From: Treponema sp.
GTDB taxonomy: Bacteria > Spirochaetota > Spirochaetia > Treponematales > Breznakiellaceae
Length of the DNA: 11,190 bases
Direction: 5' to 3'
NCBI GenBank assembly: GCA_031271075.1
Contig: JAISWN010000282.1
Coordinates: 1-11,190, forward strand
In this document: piece by piece, positions 5,718 through 11,190 of the stretch
Layout of the letters: every line of letters starts with the position of its first letter
Numbering within the stretch: position 1 is the stretch's first letter
Translations under genes and position numbers: made by a program
The notes under the pieces: generated by a model
Database searches by the model: none
What the model was told of the DNA's origin: nothing
The model's input: the letters and a program-made list of their open reading frames with translations, nothing else

Positions 5718-6527
5718 ATGGCATGGACAAATAGACTTGTGGTGTTTACAAAACCCTGGAAGGACGATCCTCTTGAGGCTCTGGCGGACAGGATCGCCGG
5801 GTGTGGTTTCCAGGGCATAGAGATGCCGGTGCGGGACGGTTACCAGGTTAATCCCGAAAATTACCGGGAAACCCTGTCCAAAGCGGCTGCCGTCCTTGGG
5901 GGAAAAAATGTCTCTATCGAGAGTGTCGCGGGAGCTATTGAGGAGGATCTTATCAAAGCCCTGGGACAGAGGGGCATAAAAATTTTAAGGGTCATGCTGG
6001 GCGCGGACCCGAAGAAAAACTACCTTGAGCAGGAAGAAGCCTACTACCGCCAGGTTTCCGATCTCCTCCCGGCGCTCAAGGAAAGCGGCGTTACCCTGGG
6101 GGTGCAGAATCACTTCGGCAATTTCCTCGGCTGCAGCGCCGCCGGCCTGATGCGTTTCGTAAGCCGTTTCCCCAAAGAGGCGGTGGGGGCGGTACTGGAT
6201 CTTGCCCACTGCGCCATTTGCGGGGAGATTACCGAATTCGCCCTGGATATCGCGGCGTCCCACCTTATCATGGTGAACATAAAAAGCGGTTACCGCCGGC
6301 GGGCAAACTATGCCACCGCGGCCGAGGCGGAATGGAAAACCGTTTGGGTTGGCGCACGGCACGGGGCTCTTTCCTGGAAACACGCCGCGGAAGAGCTGAA
6401 GAAACGGAACTACTCCGGCCCCGTATGCCTTACCGCCGAGTACAGCGGCCTTGATAAACCCCTGGAAGGGGAAGAGGCCTATGCCCTGGTCAAAGAGGAT
6501 CTTGCCTACTGGAGATCCCTGGGTTAA
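5718..6527 (+). CDS. Sugar phosphate isomerase/epimerase family protein (xylose isomerase-like TIM barrel)
   Basis: TIM-barrel protein of the AP-endonuclease-2/xylose isomerase-like superfamily, 269 residues, typical length. Family landmarks: first-strand glutamate E35 (GIEMPVR), GVQNHFGN at 128-135, D161 and H164 in AVLDLAHC, N187/K189 in MVNIKSG and E241 in LTAEYSG. Compared with tagatose/psicose 3-epimerases, D161 and E241 correspond to metal ligands. The usual Glu before the NH motif is Q130 and the usual His of HxK is N187, so metal binding may be altered or absent. Function is therefore left at isomerase/epimerase-like. The start is chosen by AGGAG at 5707-5711 with a 6-nt spacer. With the neighbouring dehydrogenase and sugar-binding lipoprotein it suggests uptake and interconversion of a sugar or sugar acid. 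Confidence 0.85.
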   Translation: MAWTNRLVVFTKPWKDDPLEALADRIAGCGFQGIEMPVRDGYQVNPENYRETLSKAAAVLGGKNVSIESVAGAIEEDLIKALGQRGIKILRVMLGADPKKNYLEQEEAYYRQVSDLLPALKESGVTLGVQNHFGNFLGCSAAGLMRFVSRFPKEAVGAVLDLAHCAICGEITEFALDIAASHLIMVNIKSGYRRRANYATAAEAEWKTVWVGARHGALSWKHAAEELKKRNYSGPVCLTAEYSGLDKPLEGEEAYALVKEDLAYWRSLG

Positions 6528-6557
6528 GGGTGAGTTCCTCAGGCTTCCCGCCACTTG

Positions 6558-6611
6558 CCGGCGCCGGTAGGACCCCGGGTGGATCCGCTCTTCATCCGCC
6601 GAAACCGGCGG
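6558..6611. repeat. GC-rich palindrome and hairpin between converging genes
   Basis: A perfect 10-bp palindrome CCGGCGCCGG (6558-6567) is followed by a 6-bp hairpin, CCGCCG (6596-6601) with CGGCGG (6606-6611) around AAAC. They occupy the 102-bp gap where the isomerase and the fusion gene converge and may impede transcription from both sides. There is no T-run, so they were not called terminators. Confidence 0.4.
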
Positions 6612-6629
6612 CGGGCGGGCAAGCCAATA

Positions 6630-9353
6630 TCACGGTTCTACTTTTTTCCAGTTTGCGGGGTCGAAAATATTGCCGCTGACGCGCAGCCACTGGTCTTTGC
6701 CGATACTATATTTGTATTTAGTATGCTGGTAGCTGCTCAGCGCGCCTATCGTCGTGATATTAACCCCGCCGGATTTTCTGGCTTGTAAGGGCTGATTGGT
6801 AAAGGGATTCACCGGATCTTCTACAATGTCTTTAAGCGCAAAGAAGATCGTATCCCCATTGGTCATAAAAGAATTGCCGGTTTCAAGAGTTCCCGAAGCG
6901 TTGAAATCCTTGACCATTAACAGGGAATGGTAGGATTGTAAATGCGAACCATCGGGCAATGCTATGTTGCCGTTATAATTACTGTGCCCGCGCCCGTGAT
7001 CGGAAACAAGGATGATCCGTGAATTATCATATACGCCCTCGTCTTTTAAAAACCGGAAGAATTTTTCCAGCAGCAGGAAAGATGCAATGTTCACGTGATA
7101 GCGGCTGTCAGCGGCCAAAGGCCCCTTCCCATAACCGGTAATATTGCCGGAAGGAATATAATCGGGAGCCTGTAAGAATGCGGAAGAATGCGGAAGGCTG
7201 GAATAAATCGCGGTATAGGTATTCCCGGCCCCGGTAAACGCGGTAAGTTCCGGCAGCAAATCCATGAACGCATAATCACTGATGATGGTGCCGGTTAATC
7301 CGTCTTTCGGACTGTTTCCGCCGCGCAGGTGCGCCGTAGTAAGCCAGTCACCGTCATCATAAATGAAAGATCTGACCGGAAGCGGCGCCATCTTAAAGAT
7401 TGAAAAACGAATTAAATTATTGCGCAGTAAACCGGCGATATTGACCCCTTGTATTCTCATGCCCGGACGGGTATTCAGCCAATAGGAGCCGTATTTTTTG
7501 GCAACGTTCTTCGCGTGGATTTGAGGATAACCGGCAAAGATGCCTAAATTTGACATCCGGAAATTATCGAAAGGAGGGTCGGTTACGGTTACTGAATAAC
7601 CGGCCTCTGAAAAGATGCGGGGCAGGAGCAGATAAGCTTCTTTGTGCTTTTCGGCAAGGGGAACAGAATCCCGGCGGTTAATTTCTTCCGGCGTATACTC
7701 ATAGCCCCCATAAATCGGCGGCGCTCCCACAAGGGTATGACCGGCAAAAGATACGCAATTAGGGTACCAGGTGAAACCCAAAAAAGCGGAAGCAAGTTCC
7801 GGCCTTTCCTCGAAAATGTAAGGCACATAGCCGGAAACCGCGGCGTCAAGCATTATAAGCACCACATTCTTTCCGGTTTTTGACAGTGTGTAGCAGGCGG
7901 TTCCCACTCCGGTATTATCGTCTTCCCGCCAATCCTGAAGCGCCGCATATCTATCCTGAATTTTTATAATATTCAGAATTCCATAACAAAAAAGGGACGC
8001 CAGGACAATGATACGAAACGAAAACAGCAGCGCTTTCTTTTTTTTAAATATCAGGTATAGAACAAGCGCTGTTGATGCGGAAAGAATCGCCAGATTGGCA
8101 AGATACGCCCCCTTGCTGCCGGCGGCGAAGGATTTCGGCTCGGAGAAAACAAGCGTGTTGGTAAGAAACCCGAAATTCTCGTTGGCAAGAAATACATTGA
8201 AAAACGCCCCAAAGGACAGCACGGTCATGAATAGGGATAATACCCGCCGTGTGCCGCAGGGGAAAAGTAGATAAATACAAATGGGCCAGAACAGAAATAT
8301 TCCCGCGGCTTGCAGCAGGGTATGAAGGATAAACGGGAAAGACGAAGTGTAGGATTCAATGAAAGAAAACTCTTCCACGGCGGAGGCGATAAGAGATCCG
8401 GGAATTACCAAGCCGGCAATGAGGAATAGAATTGCCAATGTCAAAATATAACCGCGGGTATTTTCTGACATTACCTCCCCTGTCAGACGCTGTAATTTTT
8501 TGTCAAATTTCCGCGCCGCCAAAGACAGTAATTTTGTGAACAGGGGAACAAGGAAGACAGATGAAAAGACAGCAATGGTAAACAAACGTTTCGGCAGGTA
8601 TCCATGGTGAAAAAACAGTACGTATATATCAAGAAAAACCGTTCCGGCAAAAAGAATCCCGTATACATATCGTTTCGTATGCTTTGACTTTACCAGTATA
8701 TTTTTTAGAAGAGAGAAAATATTGTTCATGGTCCAATACAGCGCCAATCCTGAAGGCGAGTTGTAAAGCAACGCCAAAAAGACTAAAGCCGTGCCATAGA
8801 TCTGAATTTTGTCTTTTGCGGCGAGACCCCTGGTGTATATCGCGCCGGAAATACAGTTGATCGCGGTCATTGCGATGGGAAGAATATTTATCGCGGCAGT
8901 TCCCGCGCCTGCCGGAAGAAGGGCATCGGGGGCGCCTAGATCACGAATAAAAAGAAAAGACGATCCCTGTAACACCTCCAGACGGGAAAGGTAGGAATAG
9001 GCGGCGATAAAAAAGGGGATTTGAATAAGCAGGCTAAAGGTGTTCCTCATGGCGTAAACCGGATGGTAGTGATTCTGGCGGTAATACGCCGAAAGGACCA
9101 TGTACCGCAGGTCGCCTGAAAACACGGCTTTTATCTTCGCGACTTTCGGCGCCAGGCGTTTCTGCGCTTCCCGCTCGGCCTGCTGCCATTTTTCAGCGCG
9201 GAAGTAAAGGGGCAGGGTAAGGACGCTTACCGCTAGGCTGACCCCAAAGAGGGCAATTACCGGGTTACTGAAGATCCGGTATACAAACAAATAGCATAGT
9301 TCTATGATTTGAACAAGGGGAAAAACAACGATAGTATAAAGTACCGCTCCCAT
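6630..9353 (-). CDS. YidC/Oxa1-like membrane domain fused to a sulfatase/LTA-synthase-like domain
   Basis: A single uninterrupted 907-codon frame. Residues about 1-220 match the YidC/Oxa1 insertase core: hydrophobic segments near 5-25 and 33-50, a basic amphipathic cytoplasmic stretch (52-100), IQIPFFIAAYSYL, FLFIRDLGAPD and the final SGLALYWTMNNIFSLLKN. Residues 230-462 add about seven further hydrophobic segments. Residues 495-860 form an alkaline-phosphatase-superfamily domain like sulfatases, LTA synthases and phosphoethanolamine transferases: D503 (LIMLDA), probable nucleophile T540 (AGHTLVG), H722 (LPHSS), D785-H786 (SDHGRGH) and H809 (SYHSLL). The catalytic set looks complete and would face the periplasm. 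In the YidC part the position five residues before P48, usually the groove arginine, is S43, so it may not be a general insertase. A likely role is transfer of a phospho-alcohol group to an envelope glycan or lipid. GAGG precedes the ATG. It is probably co-transcribed with the SGNH hydrolase 28 bp upstream. Base composition is AT-richer than its neighbours. Confidence 0.85.
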   Translation of the reverse strand: MGAVLYTIVVFPLVQIIELCYLFVYRIFSNPVIALFGVSLAVSVLTLPLYFRAEKWQQAEREAQKRLAPKVAKIKAVFSGDLRYMVLSAYYRQNHYHPVYAMRNTFSLLIQIPFFIAAYSYLSRLEVLQGSSFLFIRDLGAPDALLPAGAGTAAINILPIAMTAINCISGAIYTRGLAAKDKIQIYGTALVFLALLYNSPSGLALYWTMNNIFSLLKNILVKSKHTKRYVYGILFAGTVFLDIYVLFFHHGYLPKRLFTIAVFSSVFLVPLFTKLLSLAARKFDKKLQRLTGEVMSENTRGYILTLAILFLIAGLVIPGSLIASAVEEFSFIESYTSSFPFILHTLLQAAGIFLFWPICIYLLFPCGTRRVLSLFMTVLSFGAFFNVFLANENFGFLTNTLVFSEPKSFAAGSKGAYLANLAILSASTALVLYLIFKKKKALLFSFRIIVLASLFCYGILNIIKIQDRYAALQDWREDDNTGVGTACYTLSKTGKNVVLIMLDAAVSGYVPYIFEERPELASAFLGFTWYPNCVSFAGHTLVGAPPIYGGYEYTPEEINRRDSVPLAEKHKEAYLLLPRIFSEAGYSVTVTDPPFDNFRMSNLGIFAGYPQIHAKNVAKKYGSYWLNTRPGMRIQGVNIAGLLRNNLIRFSIFKMAPLPVRSFIYDDGDWLTTAHLRGGNSPKDGLTGTIISDYAFMDLLPELTAFTGAGNTYTAIYSSLPHSSAFLQAPDYIPSGNITGYGKGPLAADSRYHVNIASFLLLEKFFRFLKDEGVYDNSRIILVSDHGRGHSNYNGNIALPDGSHLQSYHSLLMVKDFNASGTLETGNSFMTNGDTIFFALKDIVEDPVNPFTNQPLQARKSGGVNITTIGALSSYQHTKYKYSIGKDQWLRVSGNIFDPANWKKVEP

Positions 9354-9381
9354 AATTACCTCATCTTTCCGCGTCTAATAT

Positions 9382-10020
9382 TTAGAGAACTCCCAGGGCT
9401 TTAAGCCATTCGCCGGCGATAACGCCGTGTCCCTGGGGGCTGGGATGAACCCCGTCGGCGGACAGTTCCGGGTCTTTTATGCCCGCTACCGCGTAAGAGG
9501 CAAGGATCCCGTCCAGGGGGATGAAAACACCGGCAAATTCCCTGGCCAGATTTCTTACCGCTTGGATCTTGGGATCCAGATCCTCCCGCCAAAGCCGCTT
9601 GGCGGGGTCCGTATCCAGGAGGAAGGGCTCCATAAGGACAATGGAGGCGGAGGGCAGATCCCGCTTCAGGTTCTCTAAAAGGCGGCGGTAGTTCTGTTCA
9701 AACTTTTCGGTGGTGGTAGGATCGTTCCGGTCGTAGCGCCGCCAGGTGTCGTTGATCCCGATAAGGATGGAGATCAGATCAGGCTTTAAGGCGGCAAAGT
9801 CGTTCCGATACCGATCCAGCAGATCCCCGGTACGGTTCCCCGAAATCCCCCGGTTTATGAAGCGTACGCCCGATTCGGGAAACAGGGCCTCCCAGAGCCC
9901 GGCAATTTTCGCCGGGTAGCCTTCGCCCAGGCTGTTTTCGTCTTCCCGTACCCGGTGACAATCGGTAACCGAGTCCCCCTGAAAGAGAATGATTGTGCCT
10001 TTGGTAAATATCTTTTTCAT
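9382..10020 (-). CDS. SGNH/GDSL-family hydrolase
   Basis: Cytoplasmic-looking SGNH hydrolase/esterase of 212 residues with no signal peptide. From the ATG at 10020: nucleophile S17 in FQGDSVT (block I), G61 in ISGNRTG (block II), N90 in GINDTW (block III, GxND) and D189/H192 in DGVHPSPQGH (block V), so all catalytic residues are present. Such enzymes remove acyl or acetyl groups from carbohydrates and lipids; the substrate is not evident. The ATG at 10020 was chosen over an upstream in-frame TTG at 10035 because GGAGG (10029-10033, minus strand) stands 8 nt before it. The stop is 28 bp from the start of the YidC-sulfatase fusion on the same strand, indicating a two-gene unit, possibly for tailoring an envelope glycan. 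Confidence 0.9.
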   Translation of the reverse strand: MKKIFTKGTIILFQGDSVTDCHRVREDENSLGEGYPAKIAGLWEALFPESGVRFINRGISGNRTGDLLDRYRNDFAALKPDLISILIGINDTWRRYDRNDPTTTEKFEQNYRRLLENLKRDLPSASIVLMEPFLLDTDPAKRLWREDLDPKIQAVRNLAREFAGVFIPLDGILASYAVAGIKDPELSADGVHPSPQGHGVIAGEWLKALGVL

Positions 10021-10056
10021 AGTAGTTGCCTCCAAGAATCGTAACTATTCAGTTGT

Positions 10057-10084
10057 AGCATAATTCTAGAACTCTTTCTTGCAA
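10057..10084 (-). promoter_or_regulatory. Possible promoter for the SGNH hydrolase unit
   Basis: On the minus strand TTGCAA (10084-10079), a 16-nt spacer and TATGCT (10062-10057) give a moderate match to a housekeeping promoter about 37 nt before the SGNH start. It overlaps the 3' end of the antitoxin-like remnant. Transcription could instead come from the stronger promoter at 10250-10278. Confidence 0.35.
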
Positions 10085-10228
10085 CGCCTGACGCCGGTTT
10101 TTGATTCATCGTGCTTTTGCGCCGGTTCAACAAAGGTAACAATTACCATAAGGAGTTTTTATCGAAACATTTGCCGGATCAATTTTCACATTTCCAACCC
10201 CGTCGTAAAGAGTTTTTACCGCATACAT
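10066..10228 (-). pseudogene. Small antitoxin-like gene, frame-disrupted
   Basis: From ATG at 10228 the first frame reads 33 residues beginning MYAVKTLYDG and ends at TGA (10127-10129). The next frame then continues VIVTFVEPAQKHDESKTG to a TAG (10066-10068). Joined after ...KTPY they make a protein of about 54 residues with the short pattern of xYDG, a central KxxPxxV turn and a terminal YEVIVTFVEP strand. This is a layout I associate with small antitoxins of type II toxin-antitoxin pairs. Deletion of two bases in a TAT-GAG-GTA context would explain the break at about 10147-10150. A GGAGG (10234-10238, 5-nt spacer) and a good promoter precede it, so the gene was expressed. No toxin gene adjoins; the SGNH hydrolase follows. 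The family is inferred from pattern only; the 33-residue product may also be functional as is. Confidence 0.45.
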
Positions 10229-10249
10229 ACACGCCTCCAGTTAAGGCCT

Positions 10250-10278
10250 ATTATACGCTTTCGGCCTTGCCAAATCAA
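10250..10278 (-). promoter_or_regulatory. Strong promoter of the antitoxin-like gene
   Basis: On the minus strand TTGATT (10278-10273) is followed after exactly 17 nt by a perfect TATAAT (10255-10250). The expected start near 10243 gives a leader of about 15 nt containing GGAGG. This may also drive the SGNH hydrolase and fusion gene downstream. Confidence 0.65.
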
Positions 10279-10377
10279 GCTGCGGGGGCGATTCTTTTTT
10301 TCGGCGCGAATTTCCGCAAAACCTGTAGACTCAGGCTTGAAAGCATAGGACCGGGGCGTTGCGGGGGAACTCCGCCC

Positions 10378-10443
10378 GCACAGTACGGTGCAGACACTCT
10401 GCACAATACGATGCAGGCGCTCCGCACAGGGCGGTGCAAGGCG
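10378..10443. repeat. 23-bp tandem repeat, about 2.9 copies
   Basis: Units at 10378-10400, 10401-10423 and 10424-10443 (partial) each begin GCACA, carry CGRTGCA at the same place and, in the two full units, end CTCY. Differences between units are mostly transitions. The first junction also forms a perfect hairpin, GTGCAGA (10388-10394) with TCTGCAC (10398-10404). No spacers lie between units, so this is not a CRISPR. The rest of 10279-10377 shows nothing recognisable. Confidence 0.7.
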
Positions 10444-10542
10444 TTTGATCCGGCGTGGTAAGCAAGCGGGCGAGGGTGAGTGCGGGGCGGTGGGAGTGAT
10501 TATAATGCGTAATAGCGGGACTTGTTGCCTGGCGGCGGCTCA

Positions 10543-10571
10543 TTGTTACTTGTTACTTGGCAGGGTATATT
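10543..10571 (+). promoter_or_regulatory. Promoter for the small ORF / CsgG-like lipoprotein unit
   Basis: TTGTTA (10543-10548), a 17-nt spacer and TATATT (10566-10571) fit a housekeeping promoter. The -35 lies in a tandem heptamer, TTGTTAC repeated at 10543-10549 and 10550-10556, which may be a regulator site. The leader to the first ATG at 10634 would be about 55 nt. A lone TATAAT at 10501-10506 has no matching -35. Confidence 0.5.
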
Positions 10572-10633
10572 TTAAAGAAAGAAGCGGCGATTTATGGATA
10601 TATTGTGATACTGCTTGCCCGCGGAGGATTCAG

Positions 10634-10708
10634 ATGAACTATGACGAAATAGTTGAGAAAGAAGTACAGGCGGTAGATGACTCTATGGAGCGGGGGGCTA
10701 AAGGGTAA
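10634..10708 (+). CDS. 24-residue small ORF upstream of the lipoprotein gene
   Basis: ATG at 10634 follows GGAGG (10623-10627) with a 6-nt spacer and encodes a highly acidic peptide beginning MNYDEIVEKEV and ending AKG. Its TAA is 3 nt before the lipoprotein ATG in the same frame. The lipoprotein itself has only a modest AAAGGG site (10700-10705) inside this ORF, so translation of the small ORF may deliver ribosomes to it. The frame is open further upstream, but that part crosses the promoter and lacks a ribosome site. I recognise no family; it may be a coupling leader rather than a functional peptide. Confidence 0.45.
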   Translation: MNYDEIVEKEVQAVDDSMERGAKG

Positions 10709-10711
10709 TCC

Positions 10712-11190
10712 ATGAAAAACCATATATCTGTACTATGCGCGATAATCGCCGCTGCCACCCTCTTGTCATGCGCCACTACCGGAAGCGGGGACGGCCTTTC
10801 CCTTGAGGAAGCCATAGAGCAGTCCGCGACGGAGCTGGCAGCGGAACTGCCCGCCGGAACCCGTGTGGCAATCGTTGGTTTTGCCTCGGAGCAGGGGAAC
10901 CTCTCCGAGTATATCATGGACGAGCTGACCGGGGCCCTGGTGGACGGCGGCCTTGAAGTGGCGGACCGCCGGAACCTGGCGTTTGCGTACAAGGAACTGA
11001 ACTTCCAGATGTCCGGGGATGTGAGCGAGGAGACCGCCGTGTCCATCGGCAAATTTCTGGGCGCGCCCTATGTGATCACCGGGCAGTTGGTTAAGGCCGG
11101 GGGCAGCCGCCGCTACCGGCTTTCGGGGATCAACGCGGAGACGGCGGTACAGGAAAGCGCGGTGCGGCTCAGTGTCCGGGACGACCGGGC
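10712..11190 (+). CDS. CsgG/LpoB-like lipoprotein, 3' end outside the window
   Basis: The first 159 residues of a lipoprotein. A basic N-terminus and hydrophobic stretch end in the lipobox LLSC with lipidated C20. From about residue 50 the sequence follows the CsgG/LpoB/FlgO fold pattern: TRVAIVGF, a helix, GGLEVADRRNL (D85, R86) and LGAPYVITGQL. Relatives are periplasmic or outer-membrane lipoproteins that act in secretion channels, activate penicillin-binding proteins or support flagella; which applies cannot be told from this part. The frame stays open to the right edge. The start at 10712 was chosen because of the signal peptide and the AAAGGG 6 nt upstream. It is 3 nt after the small ORF and probably translationally coupled to it. 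Confidence 0.85.
   Translation, partial: MKNHISVLCAIIAAATLLSCATTGSGDGLSLEEAIEQSATELAAELPAGTRVAIVGFASEQGNLSEYIMDELTGALVDGGLEVADRRNLAFAYKELNFQMSGDVSEETAVSIGKFLGAPYVITGQLVKAGGSRRYRLSGINAETAVQESAVRLSVRDDR

Noticed and set aside
5985..6554. Minus-strand 189-codon open frame
   Set aside because: It mirrors the epimerase gene, which has clear family motifs and a ribosome site; the antisense product shows no recognisable domain.
6596..6611. Intrinsic terminator for the isomerase or fusion gene
   Set aside because: The hairpin is clear but no T-run follows on either strand.
10020..10035. TTG start for the SGNH hydrolase
   Set aside because: It overlaps the GGAGG that correctly positions the ATG at 10020.
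10378..10443. CRISPR array
   Set aside because: The repeat units are directly adjacent without spacers, diverged from each other, and no cas gene is near.
10501..10506. TATAAT as a promoter
   Set aside because: The sequence 17 nt upstream (GAGTGC) does not resemble a -35 box.
10388..10708. 106-codon version of the small ORF
   Set aside because: Its upstream part crosses the tandem repeat and the promoter and has no ribosome site; only the last 24 codons follow a GGAGG.

Overview
The window reads as spirochaete chromosome, most like a moderately GC-rich Treponema of the termite-gut type. This is inferred from three things: the yqeK / LCP-LytR_C / rsfS gene order, several Gram-negative-style lipoproteins with loose lipoboxes, and an AlgQ/LipO-type sugar-binding lipoprotein. 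No rRNA, tRNA, insertion sequence transposase or CRISPR array was seen. The species assignment is a guess.

Layout. Positions 1-2277 hold a tightly packed plus-strand housekeeping operon with overlapping genes: yqeK (HD-domain Ap4A hydrolase), a degenerate LCP protein with a LytR_C domain, and rsfS (ribosome silencing factor). Positions 2278-2766 have no convincing gene but are full of strong hairpins. They include a segment of about 195 bp closed by a perfect 9-bp inverted repeat that looks like a structured RNA or a small non-autonomous element. Positions 2767-6527 are a small carbohydrate/sugar-acid locus: a minus-strand D-2-hydroxyacid dehydrogenase diverges from a plus-strand solute-binding lipoprotein gene, followed by a terminator and a sugar phosphate isomerase/epimerase. 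The divergent promoters share an operator-like dyad. The binding-protein gene is broken by a frameshift at a (TC)4 tract.

Positions 6630-10020 carry a minus-strand two-gene unit: an SGNH/GDSL hydrolase followed 28 bp later by a 907-residue fusion of a YidC/Oxa1-like membrane domain, an extra multi-pass membrane block and a sulfatase/LTA-synthase-like catalytic domain. The fusion gene is visibly AT-richer than its neighbours in the lines sampled. It is the most unusual protein in the window and suggests envelope-polymer or glycolipid modification.

Upstream of that unit, at 10066-10228 on the minus strand, is a small antitoxin-like gene with a good promoter and Shine-Dalgarno sequence but an internal frameshift and no toxin partner. 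After a 23-bp tandem repeat (10378-10443), a plus-strand promoter leads to a 24-codon ORF that stops 3 nt before a CsgG/LpoB-like lipoprotein gene, which runs off the right edge.
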